Shown: one piece after another, positions 32,940-41,918 of the stretch
Position numbering within the stretch: the stretch's first letter is position 1
Layout of the letters: each line of letters opens with the position of its first letter
DNA from: JAGPUQ01 sp036961295
GTDB lineage: Bacteria; Pseudomonadota; Gammaproteobacteria; Pseudomonadales; Porticoccaceae
Direction: 5' to 3'
Length of the DNA stretch: 64,000 nt
Assembly: GCA_036961295.1 (NCBI GenBank)
Contig: JBALVX010000002.1
Location: 496,001-560,000, forward strand
Notes under the pieces: generated by a model
The model's input: only the letters and a program-made list of their open reading frames with translations
What the model was told of the DNA's origin: nothing
Databases searched by the model: none
Made by a program: the position numbers and the translations under genes

Positions 32940-34091
32940 ATGGCGCAGTATCCTTTTCTCAACAGCAGCTTTCTCTCCGCACTTGAAGACAGCGCCAGTA
33001 CTACGGCCCAGACGGGTTGGGAACCCTGCCACCTTCAGCTTCAGAACGGCGGCCTCGATACCGCATTTATGCCGCTCTATGTGAAAACTCATTCCTACGG
33101 CGAATACGTATTTGACTGGGCCTGGGCCGATGCTTACCGCCGTAACGGTATGGCTTATTACCCTAAATTAGTCTCCGCTATTCCCTTCTCCCCGGCGACC
33201 GGGCCGCGCCTGCGTTTCAGTCATGGCGCGAACACGGCGAATCCAGGTGTCGCACAACAATTTGTACGGCAAATAAAAATGCTGGCGGAGGACATCGACG
33301 CCAGCGGTTGGCATCTACTCTTCCCGGACGACCACACCCGCGAGTTATTTGCCGGGGAGGAATTGATGGAACGCAGTGGCGTACAGTTCCACTGGTTTAA
33401 TCGGGGTGATCTTGATAAAAGTGAAGCTGATCAAGCTGTCGGTGATAGTGGCTGCAATAAAAGCTACGAAAATTTTGATCACTTTCTCGAAGGCTTTGTC
33501 TCCCGCAAACGAAAAATGGTGCGCCGGGAGCGTCGCAGTATTGAGCAACAAGGCTTGTCTATCTCCATGTTACGCGGGCCTGAAATCACCTCCGCCTTGT
33601 GGGACTTTTTTTTCCGACTTTATCAAAACACCTATTTAAAACGTAGCGGTAATGGCGGCTACCTAACGCGGGAATTCTTTTTGCAAATTGGCGAAACCAT
33701 GGCCGATCAAATCGCTATGGCCGTCGCCTACGACAACGACGAACCCGTTGCTTGCGCCTTATATCTTTACGACGACGACACGCTGTACGGGCGTTACTGG
33801 GGCTGCGTTCGGGAGTACGACCACCTGCATTTTGAGTTGTGCTACTACCAGGGCATCGATTTCGCCATCGCAAACAAAATAAAAAAATTCGACGCGGGCG
33901 CCCAGGGCGAACACAAACTGCTGCGCGGCTTTGAACCGGTAGAAACTTTTTCTCTACACTGGATTCGCCATCCCGGTTTTGCCGAGGCTATAGCCAATTT
34001 TGTCGAACAAGAAAAAGCGGCTAATACCGATTACATAGCGCAGGCGCGGTCGGTATTACCTTATCGAAAAGGAAGTCGAAAAGAAGGCTGA
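32940..34091 (+). CDS. FemAB-like acyl/aminoacyltransferase (DUF482, GNAT superfamily)
   Basis: A 383-residue cytoplasmic protein of the DUF482 (peptidoglycan-biosynthesis-like) family, with a double GNAT fold. Typical segments are MPLYVKTHSYGEYVFDWAWA, VSAIPFSPATGPRLRF, FVSRKRKMVRRERR, and near the C-terminus the KKFDAGAQGEHKLLRGFEP box. Members are common in proteobacteria and are believed to transfer an acyl or aminoacyl group, but no substrate is established. It stands alone on the + strand, with the next genes convergent. Confidence 0.9.
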   Translation: MAQYPFLNSSFLSALEDSASTTAQTGWEPCHLQLQNGGLDTAFMPLYVKTHSYGEYVFDWAWADAYRRNGMAYYPKLVSAIPFSPATGPRLRFSHGANTANPGVAQQFVRQIKMLAEDIDASGWHLLFPDDHTRELFAGEELMERSGVQFHWFNRGDLDKSEADQAVGDSGCNKSYENFDHFLEGFVSRKRKMVRRERRSIEQQGLSISMLRGPEITSALWDFFFRLYQNTYLKRSGNGGYLTREFFLQIGETMADQIAMAVAYDNDEPVACALYLYDDDTLYGRYWGCVREYDHLHFELCYYQGIDFAIANKIKKFDAGAQGEHKLLRGFEPVETFSLHWIRHPGFAEAIANFVEQEKAANTDYIAQARSVLPYRKGSRKEG

Positions 34092-34122
34092 AAAGAATTA
34101 GAAATAAAATCAGTTGCGCGGC

Positions 34123-34734
34123 TTATACGGAGAGACGCCAAACCAACAGTCGGTTATTCGCAGGCATTTCGTTGTCTTCCTGTAATTCCAGACCGATGGC
34201 ACTCGCTAGCTGATTCACCGCTTCAAAATCACGAATACCCGACGCGGGATCGCGATCCCTCAACCATTGGTCAAAGCGCGCATTGCTGGGCGAAGTATAT
34301 TCGCCCTTATAATTAAAGGGGCCATAGACCGCCAACACGCCTCCCGGCTGTAACACCGACCCCAGGCCAGAGAAAAAATCCTGCACATGCACCCAGGACA
34401 TAATATGTAAAGTATTCGCCGTAAACGCGGCATCGATTGACTCCACCGGCCACGGTGACTCCGCTACATCTAAAGGCAATGGCCGTAGTAAGTTGGGTGC
34501 GGACACCGAATCAATCCACTGATTAATCCCGGGATGATTTTCCGGCAAGTCGCTGGTCTGCCAATTTACATCAGGGAGTCCGGGTGCAAATGCCGCCGCG
34601 TGCTGGCCCGTGCCGCTACCAATTTCTAACACTCGCTTAAGGTCGGCGAAGACCCGGGATAAAACTTCAAAAATTGCTTCGCGATTATTGTCGCAAGCTT
34701 GTGAAAAGGGCTTATTCAATGTTGTCTGTTTCAA
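34123..34734 (-). CDS. DUF938 family SAM-dependent methyltransferase-like protein
   Basis: A 203-residue Rossmann-fold protein. The SAM-binding glycine motif VLEIGSGTGQHAAAFA is clear, with WQTSDLPENHPGI, FTANTLHIMSW and the late GPFNYKGEYTSPSNARFDQWL typical of DUF938. The family's substrate is unknown. It starts 6 bp after the yaaA stop on the same strand, so the two are likely cotranscribed. Confidence 0.92.
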   Translation of the reverse strand: MKQTTLNKPFSQACDNNREAIFEVLSRVFADLKRVLEIGSGTGQHAAAFAPGLPDVNWQTSDLPENHPGINQWIDSVSAPNLLRPLPLDVAESPWPVESIDAAFTANTLHIMSWVHVQDFFSGLGSVLQPGGVLAVYGPFNYKGEYTSPSNARFDQWLRDRDPASGIRDFEAVNQLASAIGLELQEDNEMPANNRLLVWRLSV

Positions 34735-34740
34735 ACATTT

Positions 34741-35523
34741 TTAGGATTCCTGTCGGGTAAAGACCCATTCCGAAGCGCTCGACATGGCTTCGTTATATTG
34801 ATAACCCGCGACGTCAAATTGCTTTATTTTTTCAACATTTTTAATGCGGTTTTTAATAATATAGGCGCTCATCAAACCCCGTGCTTTCTTGGCATAAAAA
34901 CTGATGATTTTATATTTTCCGCCTTTCCCTCCTTTCCAGTCTTTAAATACCGGGGTGATCACTTCGGCATTAAGCTGTTTAACCTGTACCGATTTAAAAT
35001 ATTCATTGGAGGCCAAATTGACCAACACTGGGGTTTTGTCCTTAGCCAGTTCGGCATTGAGCGCACTGGTGATTTTGTCGCCCCAAAAGGCGTATAAATT
35101 TTTACCTCCAGCGTTCGCAAATTTGGTGCCCATTTCCAGCCGATAGGCCTGCATCAAATCCAACGGTCGCAGCAATCCGTAGAGGCCCGACAACATTCGC
35201 AGATGATCTTGCGCCCACTGCAATTGTTTTTCGGTAAGAGCCTCGGCATCGAGGCCGGTGTAAACATCGCCCTTAAAAGCCAATACCGCCTGCTTGGCAT
35301 TTTTCTGGGTGAAAGGCCGCTTCCAATTCTGATAGCGGCCAAAATTCAATTGTCCCAGCTTGTCGCTAATCCCCATTAGCTCGGACACCTGCGGCGGCGA
35401 TAACTCGCGCAATTGCTTGATCAACGTTTGCGCTTCGTTCAAAAATACCGGCGTGGTGTGTACATCCGTAACTGCTGGGGTTTCGAAATCCAGCGTTTTT
35501 GCTGGCGAAATAACCATTAACAT
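34741..35523 (-). CDS. yaaA: Peroxide stress protein YaaA
   Basis: DUF328/UPF0246 protein of 260 residues. In E. coli it is an OxyR-regulated factor that lowers intracellular unincorporated iron during peroxide stress and binds DNA. The family N-terminus VISPAKTLDFETP is present, followed by ELMGISDKLGQLNFGRYQNW, a QAVLAFKGDVYTGLDAEAL segment, LRPLDLMQAYRLEMGTKFAN, and the C-terminal SFYAKKARGLMSAYII. The first ATG (35523) has GAGGA about nine bases upstream. It heads the pair with the DUF938 gene. Confidence 0.95.
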   Translation of the reverse strand: MLMVISPAKTLDFETPAVTDVHTTPVFLNEAQTLIKQLRELSPPQVSELMGISDKLGQLNFGRYQNWKRPFTQKNAKQAVLAFKGDVYTGLDAEALTEKQLQWAQDHLRMLSGLYGLLRPLDLMQAYRLEMGTKFANAGGKNLYAFWGDKITSALNAELAKDKTPVLVNLASNEYFKSVQVKQLNAEVITPVFKDWKGGKGGKYKIISFYAKKARGLMSAYIIKNRIKNVEKIKQFDVAGYQYNEAMSSASEWVFTRQES

Positions 35524-35750
35524 TAAACTTATCCTCTTAACTCTCGGCTCTTAATTCTCGATACTTCACTACCCATATAAACGCCAGCATACCGACTAAG
35601 TAATTTGGAGCCAAGGCGCTGGCATCGAACAGCCCGGTCATTATACTGTCCATAGTAGGGACTGAACTCTGGCCATCGGACATCCGATCAAGCAGCACCC
35701 TGGCCAATCACCATTTCGTCAAGACACGACCCGTTTGCAGGAGCGCCACG

Positions 35751-37016
35751 ATGAACACATTCCGCCTGTTTCTCACACTCTCAATAGCTGTGTCGATGGC
35801 CGGCTGCTCCGTCAATCCGGTCACCGGTAAGCAGGAGCTGTCTCTGGTCTCCGCCGGGCAGGAAGTGGCGATCGGCCAGCAGCAGTACGGCCCCGCCCAG
35901 CAATCTCAGGGCGGAACCTACTATATCGATCCCAACGTCAGCGGCTATGTCCGGGGCATCGGCAATAAACTCGCCGCCGTCAGCGATCGAGCCTTGCCCT
36001 ATGAATTTGTAGTACTTAACAATCCCACACCCAATGCCTGGGCCTTGCCCGGTGGCAAAATTGCCGTCAATACCGGCCTGCTGGTTCATCTCGAGGACGA
36101 ATCCCAGCTCGCCGCCGTGCTGGCTCACGAAATTGTTCACGCGGCAGCTCGACACAGCGCCGCACAAATGACCCGAGGCTCCCTGATTGGGCTAGGCGCG
36201 CAAGTACTCAATTCCGCCAGTGCCCGTGGCGGGTATGGGGATATGGGTTCAGCCCTGCAAATGGGGGCGGGCGCCTGGATGGCCAAATACGGCCGCGGCG
36301 CGGAACTCGAGTCCGATGCCTTCGGAATGGAATACATGGCCAAAGCCGGTTACGACCCCTACGGAGCGGTTCGCCTGCAAGAGACGTTTGTACGTTTATC
36401 ACAGGGTCGGCAGGCCGATATTATTTCCGGCTTGTTTGCCAGCCATCCGCCGTCCCAGGCCCGGGTCAACGCTAATAAAGCTAAACTCGCCAGCCTACCC
36501 CAGGGCGGTATTGTCGGTCGCGACCGCTATCGCCGCGCCGTTAGACAAATTTTGCACGATGCTCCGGCCTACAAGGCCCAGGCGGACGCCATCAAGGCGC
36601 TCAACGCTAAAGATCACCGCGCCGCCCTAAGTCATCTCGACCGGGCGCTTAAAATTCAGCCCCGCGAAGGTCAATTTTGGGAATTGCGCGGCCACGCCTG
36701 GAAAATGGCAGGGAATATGAGCAACGCGGAAAAAGCTTTTTCTTCGGCCATTAATAAAAATCCTAACTATGTCGCTCACCATCTGGCCCGCGGCGTGTTG
36801 CGCTACGAGCAAAAACATTACCAGGGTGCACAAAACGATTTGTTGCGTAGCCGACAATTATTACCGACACCGATCGCCAGTTTTTACCTGGGAGAAATTG
36901 CACTCGCGGGCGGGCAAAAACAACAAGCCGCCGATTATTATCAGGAAGCGGCACAAGCGGGCGGAGAAGTCGGTGCGGCGGCTAAGGAACGACTTGCAGC
37001 CCTCTCAGGAAAGTAA
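35751..37016 (+). CDS. M48-family metalloprotease lipoprotein with TPR repeats
   Basis: Periplasmic zinc protease of 421 residues. A lipoprotein signal ends in MAGC (Cys19), so it is probably anchored in the outer membrane. The zinc site HEIVH (126-130) and the downstream ELESDAFGMEYMAKAGYDP supply the ligands of M48 enzymes. The C-terminal third consists of TPR-like repeats (AEKAFSSAINKNPNYVAHHLARG). The arrangement resembles BepA/YfgC or LoiP quality-control proteases of the outer membrane. CAGGAG precedes the ATG at good distance. Confidence 0.92.
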   Translation: MNTFRLFLTLSIAVSMAGCSVNPVTGKQELSLVSAGQEVAIGQQQYGPAQQSQGGTYYIDPNVSGYVRGIGNKLAAVSDRALPYEFVVLNNPTPNAWALPGGKIAVNTGLLVHLEDESQLAAVLAHEIVHAAARHSAAQMTRGSLIGLGAQVLNSASARGGYGDMGSALQMGAGAWMAKYGRGAELESDAFGMEYMAKAGYDPYGAVRLQETFVRLSQGRQADIISGLFASHPPSQARVNANKAKLASLPQGGIVGRDRYRRAVRQILHDAPAYKAQADAIKALNAKDHRAALSHLDRALKIQPREGQFWELRGHAWKMAGNMSNAEKAFSSAINKNPNYVAHHLARGVLRYEQKHYQGAQNDLLRSRQLLPTPIASFYLGEIALAGGQKQQAADYYQEAAQAGGEVGAAAKERLAALSGK

Positions 37017-37033
37017 GGGCGCAGTAGAGGATT

Positions 37034-37393
37034 TTATTCGTAGTGGGCAAAGGCCTTTTCCACTTTACCATTGTGATTAAAATAAAATACTTCCGCTGAC
37101 AAGCTTCGATGACCTTTGTAATACACCACGATGCTATTCACGCCAGCGAAGGCATGCAAAAATTCAAACCGTAAATCGGGGAAAGCGGTTAAGGCTTTAG
37201 ACCAGTACGCACCAACAAGCGCTTTACCTTTTAGAGTACCGCTGGGCTCGTTCATTAACTCACGAATGATTGGCGAGGTCATTTCAAAATCATCGGCGTA
37301 ATGGGAAAGAATTTCGTCGAGATCGTGGCCATTCCAGGCCGCCACCCACTCTCGGGCAAATTTTTGCGTAAATGCATTATCCATTTTCTGCAT
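37034..37393 (-). CDS. SnoaL-like/NTF2-fold protein
   Basis: A 119-residue small alpha+beta-barrel protein of the SnoaL/NTF2 superfamily, recognised by FAREWVAAWNGHDLDEILSHY ADDFEMTSP-type sequence and the C-terminal HNGKVEKAFAHYE. Members range from polyketide cyclases to non-enzymatic binding proteins, so no function is assigned. A second ATG nine bases in (37384) is an alternative start. Convergent with the M48 protease gene. Confidence 0.85.
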   Translation of the reverse strand: MQKMDNAFTQKFAREWVAAWNGHDLDEILSHYADDFEMTSPIIRELMNEPSGTLKGKALVGAYWSKALTAFPDLRFEFLHAFAGVNSIVVYYKGHRSLSAEVFYFNHNGKVEKAFAHYE

Positions 37394-37492
37394 AAGGTCA
37401 CCGTTACCGGTTTTTAAAACGTTATATCAAATCATTCTATCCAGACATTCTGTCCAAAACCTGGCTAAGGTCAGTGGCGATGCCGTCTATAT

Positions 37493-38116
37493 TTAATTTT
37501 TATTAAGACCGCGAGTATTATCACCCGCCGGCCCACCTGTTTTCTCATCCCAATCAAACGCCGCTGTACGCCATATATCTTGATAGTCATAGTCGGTTTG
37601 CAGCGCTAAATTTAATCGGTTGTAAGATGAAAAGTCGCTCACCACATGGATTAATTGCACGATGCCTTTATCACCCAGGCCAATGGATCGCAGTTCATCG
37701 GTATCGTCATCGGAAATGGATTTCGGATCGGCATTAACTTTCAGGGCAAAAGCAGTGATGGTCTTCAATCGACTATCTTCGATCACCTCGCTGCCCTGCG
37801 CAGCCAGCGCCTGAACATAGGCTTCGTCTACATCCAAACCGTAATTTAATATGGTACAAAATGCCGCCGTACAATAGGCGCAGCCATTAGCCTTGGACAC
37901 TAAAATTCCGACGTGCTGAATCTCTGGTAGTGTCAACTCACCGAACTGCCACAGTACTTTGGTTGAACCGAGCTTGGCCTTTAGATATTCAGGAAAATTC
38001 ATTTCCACATGAAAGTGGTTGGGCACCGCGCCCTCCATATCCGTTACCCAGCTAAAAATTTCCTGGATAATCGGATCATCGACGGCATCCGGCTTTACAA
38101 TTTTTACTCGCGCCAT
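37493..38116 (-). CDS. Carboxymuconolactone decarboxylase/AhpD-family protein
   Basis: A 207-residue helical protein with the AhpD-like redox motif GCAYCTAAFC (Cys-x-x-Cys) in the middle, following LTLPEIQHVGILVSKANG. Such proteins act as alkylhydroperoxidase partners or in other thiol chemistry. The carboxymuconolactone name describes the fold only. ATG at 38116 is preceded by GGGAG six bases upstream. The next gene upstream on the same strand is an alpha/beta hydrolase, 61 bp away. Confidence 0.87.
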   Translation of the reverse strand: MARVKIVKPDAVDDPIIQEIFSWVTDMEGAVPNHFHVEMNFPEYLKAKLGSTKVLWQFGELTLPEIQHVGILVSKANGCAYCTAAFCTILNYGLDVDEAYVQALAAQGSEVIEDSRLKTITAFALKVNADPKSISDDDTDELRSIGLGDKGIVQLIHVVSDFSSYNRLNLALQTDYDYQDIWRTAAFDWDEKTGGPAGDNTRGLNKN

Positions 38117-38177
38117 AACACTACTCCCTTAGTCAATTTATTTAAATCCGGGAAGACATACTGCCTATATCATGCGG

Positions 38178-38897
38178 CTAGTCCCGACCTGCCTCAAGAA
38201 TTTTCTCAGCCAATAATTTTGGATTGGTAAAACACAATTCGTGGCTACCCGATATTTCGACCAGGCGATAAGCACCCAATTTATCCGATAACCTGGGATG
38301 CCATGGATGGCTTAGCGGCATCGCAATATCCTCCGTTCCGTTAAGGTAGGATTTTGGTATTCGCATCTCGGCAGGATTCTTCGAGAGTGCAATCGCATCT
38401 TTAAAAGTCTTATTGGGGTGTGGGTTCAGTTGATCGTAGGCCACCTGCGCCGCGTCTAAAGACCCGTCATTAAAAAAAGCATCGCACCACACAGAAAACG
38501 GCAACATCATCGAGCCGTCGGGGTTCTCTAGTTGCTCGAACAAGGCCACATAATCTGGCGGCAGCATGTCGTTAAGACTCTCGCCATTATTTGGCACAAA
38601 AGCATTCCAGTAAACCAGCCGACGAATTTTACTCGGTAATCGATCCGCGACGCCGGTAATCACTATCCCGCCATAACTATGGCCGACAACAACCGCGTCG
38701 TTAATATTATGCTCGATAAAGAAATCTTCCAGCGATTGAATCACCTCTTCCAGACCTGTGGTTTTAGTATCGCCGGGACGATTACCGGCCAAGGTTGGCA
38801 AAAAGACCTGGTGGCCTTCCGCGCGGATAACCGCCGCCGTGGGCTCAAATAAATCGCCGCTATGCCAGCCGCCGTGAACGATAACGTAAGTTGCCAT
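38178..38897 (-). CDS. Alpha/beta hydrolase
   Basis: Esterase-like hydrolase of 239 residues. It has the oxyanion loop segment VHGGWHSGD, the nucleophile elbow VVGHSYGGIV (Ser in GHSYGG) and a late SGSHELCF supplying the catalytic His. The sequence is closest to the plant-type salicylate/cyanohydrin esterase group common in bacteria. Substrate unknown. The ATG at 38897 is used; a TTG one codon upstream is less likely. It forms a possible operon with the AhpD-like gene. Confidence 0.88.
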   Translation of the reverse strand: MATYVIVHGGWHSGDLFEPTAAVIRAEGHQVFLPTLAGNRPGDTKTTGLEEVIQSLEDFFIEHNINDAVVVGHSYGGIVITGVADRLPSKIRRLVYWNAFVPNNGESLNDMLPPDYVALFEQLENPDGSMMLPFSVWCDAFFNDGSLDAAQVAYDQLNPHPNKTFKDAIALSKNPAEMRIPKSYLNGTEDIAMPLSHPWHPRLSDKLGAYRLVEISGSHELCFTNPKLLAEKILEAGRD

Positions 38898-39099
38898 CAA
38901 ATTTATTTCGCGTTAGTTAAGGTTTTGTTTCGCGTCTTTCATTAGCCGTTTTATCTCTTAGGTCATTCTCCAGCTATGGGCCTTACTGTCAACTCTCACA
39001 CCCCACGCGTAGGCCTGCGGCGCAGGGCTGGTTATAATGGCTCCGCCTAAGGGACTAAATTCATAAAAAATGACGTGACAGACCACTGCCCCGGATACC

Positions 39100-39639
39100 A
39101 TGATCGCGAAAATCACCGCCTTTATTGACCGCTTCACCGAGCTCACCGGCCAGGCCATTGCCTGGCTGACCTTGCTGATGATGCTGACTATCTGCACCGT
39201 AGTGTTTATGCGCTACTTCCTTGAAAGCGGCTCGCTGGCCCTGCAAGAATTTTCCAGTTACCTCCATGCCACGGTATTTATGCTCGGTGCGGCCTTTGCC
39301 TTGAAGCGAGGCAGCCACGTTCGAGTGGATATCTTCTACCGGCGCTGGTCTGCACGTGGCCAGGCCATAGTTGATGTGATTGGCGGCCTGGTATTTTTAT
39401 TACCGGTGTGCGGCTTGTTGTTGGCTCTGTCCTGGGGCTACGTGGGCGATAGCTGGGCGGTTCGCGAAACCTCCAGCGAACCCGGCGGCTTGAAAACCGT
39501 GTACCTGCTTAAATCGCTGATGATAATCATGCCGATATTTTTGCTGTTGCAGGGCATTTCTCAAATACTTAAAAGTTTAATGGTTGTGCTCGGGCGCAAT
39601 ACCACTCCATCCGCCGAACATCTGGAGCAGGTCCTGTGA
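39100..39639 (+). CDS. TRAP transporter small permease (DctQ type)
   Basis: Four-helix membrane subunit of a tripartite ATP-independent periplasmic transporter, 179 residues. Typical features are an early CTVVFMRYFLESGSLALQEF and AFALKRGSHVRVDIFYRRW. It overlaps the large permease by 4 bp (GTGA), so translation is coupled. A TATAAT at 39033-39038 may be its -10. No solute-binding DctP gene is adjacent, so the substrate cannot be inferred. Confidence 0.92.
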   Translation: MIAKITAFIDRFTELTGQAIAWLTLLMMLTICTVVFMRYFLESGSLALQEFSSYLHATVFMLGAAFALKRGSHVRVDIFYRRWSARGQAIVDVIGGLVFLLPVCGLLLALSWGYVGDSWAVRETSSEPGGLKTVYLLKSLMIIMPIFLLLQGISQILKSLMVVLGRNTTPSAEHLEQVL

Positions 39640-41006
39640 TCGTCGAGTACATCCCCTTATTAATGTTTTTGGTGGTTTGCCTGGCCTTGATGCTGGGTTA
39701 TCCCGTGGCTTTTTCGCTAGCGGGTACAGCGATGATGTTTGCCTTAATCGGCACGTTAACGGGTCATTTCGATATGGCCTTTTTATACGCGCTGCCCAAT
39801 CGCCTTTACGGCACGATGGTCAATACCACCTTGCTTGCGGTGCCGCTGTTTGTGTTGATGGGCGTGATGCTGGAGAAATCCCGCATCGCCGAAAATTTGC
39901 TCAACGTGATGGCCTCACTGTTCGGCGGTTTGCGCGGCGGGCTGGGCTTATCCATCGTACTAGTCGGCATGTTACTGGCTGCCAGTACCGGCATCGTCGG
40001 CGCTACCGTCGTCACCATGGGTTTGATTTCCCTGCCTACACTGTTAAAAAAAGGCTACAGCCCAGCACTAGCCACCGGTACTATTTGTGCGACCGGCACC
40101 CTCGGGCAAATTATCCCTCCGTCTATTGCGCTGGTATTGCTGGGCGACATTCTGTCCAGCGCCTACTTTCAGGCCCAGCTTAATATGGGCATCTTCACCC
40201 CCAAAACCGTTTCCATCGGCGATCTGTTTGTCGGCGCGATTGTTCCCGGCCTGTTGCTGGTGGTGCTTTATTGCCTTTATATATTGGTCTATGCCCGAAT
40301 CAAACCCGAAGCAGCGCCCGTAAACCCAGCCGATAACGCGCCGGTGACACTGCGCGCCCTCGCCACCAGCTTGTTGCCACCAGCGGTATTAATTTTCGCC
40401 GTGCTCGGCTCCATTCTCGCCGGAGTCGCCACCCCCACCGAAGCCGCCGCCGTCGGCGCGCTGGGCGCAACCTTGCTGGCCCTGGCCAATCGGCAACTCA
40501 ACCTCGGAAAACTGCGGGAAGTAGTTAACGCCACCACCGAAGTCACCGCCATGGTGTTTATGATTTTAATCGGCGCAGCGGTGTTTTCTTTGGTGTTTCG
40601 TGGCTTTGGCGGCGAAGAACTGGTCACCGGCTTATTTACCAATATGCCCGGCGGGGTATTTACGGCAACGCTAGTGGTTATGGCGGTAATCTTTTTTCTC
40701 GGTTTTATTCTCGACTTTATCGAAATCACCTTTGTGGTGGTGCCCATCGTGGCTCCCGCTTTATTTACTCTCGGCGTGGATCCGGTGTGGCTGGGCATTA
40801 TGATTGCCCTTAACCTGCAAACCTCGTTCTTAACTCCGCCCTTTGGCTTTGCGCTATTTTATTTGCGCGGCGTTGCTCCCAAGGAAGTCGCCACCAGCGA
40901 TATTTACCGAGGGGTGGTGCCGTTTATTATTATTCAACTGGCATTAATGGCGCTGCTTGCGCTATGGCCAGCGATCGCGACATGGTTGCCAGGCAAGGTT
41001 TTTTAA
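39636..41006 (+). CDS. TRAP transporter large permease (DctM type)
   Basis: A 456-residue, roughly 12-helix membrane channel subunit of a TRAP transporter. Typical sequence includes GYPVAFSLAGTAM near the start, NTTLLAVPLFVLMG, the glycine-rich VGATVVTMGLISLPTLLKKG, ATGTLGQIIPPSIALVLLGD and FLTPPFGFALFYLRGVAP. The start codon is GTG overlapping the DctQ stop. Related systems take up C4-dicarboxylates, sialic acid, ectoine or other organic acids using ion gradients. The substrate is undetermined without the binding protein. Confidence 0.95.
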   Translation: MIVEYIPLLMFLVVCLALMLGYPVAFSLAGTAMMFALIGTLTGHFDMAFLYALPNRLYGTMVNTTLLAVPLFVLMGVMLEKSRIAENLLNVMASLFGGLRGGLGLSIVLVGMLLAASTGIVGATVVTMGLISLPTLLKKGYSPALATGTICATGTLGQIIPPSIALVLLGDILSSAYFQAQLNMGIFTPKTVSIGDLFVGAIVPGLLLVVLYCLYILVYARIKPEAAPVNPADNAPVTLRALATSLLPPAVLIFAVLGSILAGVATPTEAAAVGALGATLLALANRQLNLGKLREVVNATTEVTAMVFMILIGAAVFSLVFRGFGGEELVTGLFTNMPGGVFTATLVVMAVIFFLGFILDFIEITFVVVPIVAPALFTLGVDPVWLGIMIALNLQTSFLTPPFGFALFYLRGVAPKEVATSDIYRGVVPFIIIQLALMALLALWPAIATWLPGKVF

Positions 41007-41085
41007 ACGGCATTGCGCATGCCCCATGTTAGATGTCTCACATTAAAGGCACTATCGCTCACATTGCTTAGTAATATTTCGTTAG

Positions 41086-41116
41086 CTTAAGACTCTGTTA
41101 AGTTTAGCGTTATAGG
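41086..41116 (+). promoter_or_regulatory. PmrA/QseB-type direct repeat and -10 before the ten-gene operon
   Basis: CTTAAG (41086-41091), five bases, GTTAAG (41097-41102), followed 8 bases later by TATAGG (41111-41116) as a likely -10. This fits the PmrA-type box of two TTAA half-sites one helical turn apart, replacing the -35. The same pattern precedes the phosphoethanolamine transferase gene, and a PmrA/QseB-like regulator is encoded in this operon. Confidence 0.6.
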
Positions 41117-41135
41117 CTGTACCCCTCTATTCAGT

Positions 41136-41918
41136 ATGTCGGGTAACCTAATGCAAACAGCCACAACGAATTTATCGACAGACGTAATACCACGGCTTCT
41201 CCCTACACCCGCCACGACAACACCTCGGCCGCCGTTCCTGTGCGCTAATTCATTAAGCGCTCAATTTGACCTTCACTCGACACAGTCTCCTGAACGAGCA
41301 CACATAGAGCGTTATATTGCAGAGCAATTCCGCGCGTCCTACGACGCATCAATCCGCGAATTTATGCCGCAATTGCTCTCCTTGCATTGCCGAGGCCAAT
41401 TGAGTGCCGTGGTGGGAATTCGCTCTGCCGAGCATCAATCGTTATTTCTCGAACAGTATTTTCCCAGGCCTATCGAACAAGTTCTTCGCGACGCTACGGG
41501 CCAGGCTGTCTGTGGATCTCGGATTGCCGAAATAGGTAATTTGGCCGGAACACATCGCGGCTCCAGTCAATTGCTGTTTATCACGTTAATCGCCATTTTG
41601 CATAAATCCGGTTTTGAATGGATCACGTTTACCGCAACACCTTTCGTAGAAAGGTCATTGCGCCGTATGGGCATTGAGCTGTACACGCTGGGCAAAGCCA
41701 CTGTGAACTTACTTGATAAGGCCGGTCCTGACGAATGGGGTTCCTATTATGACTGCCAACCCAATGTGTTGGCGGGAAAGGCTTCGGCGGGAGTCATTGC
41801 CTTAAATAATTCCAGGCCGCTGGCCCAGCTGCTATCGCAGCACCATGAACGCATCACCACTTTAGCCAGCGCGCTAGCCAATAACTTATCGAATGATCAG
41901 CGTTCTCTCACAGCTTAG
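41136..41918 (+). CDS. Thermostable-hemolysin family protein
   Basis: A 260-residue soluble protein of the T_hemolysin family (named from Vibrio delta-VPH). It has no signal peptide. The recognisable core is FRASYDASIREFMPQLL, then GIRSAEHQSLFLEQYFPRPIEQVL, then SRIAEIGNLAGTHRGSSQLLF and ITFTATPFVERSLRRMGIEL. The pattern suggests a GNAT- or autoinducer-synthase-like acyltransferase fold, so an acyl-transfer role may be more realistic than pore formation; this is inference. It is the first gene of the operon, behind a PmrA-type box. It overlaps the AMP ligase gene by 26 bp, which implies coupled action. A second ATG at 41151 is an alternative start. Confidence 0.82.
   Translation: MSGNLMQTATTNLSTDVIPRLLPTPATTTPRPPFLCANSLSAQFDLHSTQSPERAHIERYIAEQFRASYDASIREFMPQLLSLHCRGQLSAVVGIRSAEHQSLFLEQYFPRPIEQVLRDATGQAVCGSRIAEIGNLAGTHRGSSQLLFITLIAILHKSGFEWITFTATPFVERSLRRMGIELYTLGKATVNLLDKAGPDEWGSYYDCQPNVLAGKASAGVIALNNSRPLAQLLSQHHERITTLASALANNLSNDQRSLTA

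Noticed and set aside
32871..33092. A minus-strand 73-codon frame across the start of the FemAB-like gene
   Set aside because: Overlaps a well-supported gene start and shows no family similarity.
41011..41025. Hairpin GGCAT-TGCGC-ATGCC after the DctM gene
   Set aside because: Stem of five and no T run; not enough for a terminator call.
41136..41918. Calling the first operon gene a secreted pore-forming toxin because of its family name
   Set aside because: No signal peptide and an intracellular, acyltransferase-like sequence pattern; the context is biosynthetic.
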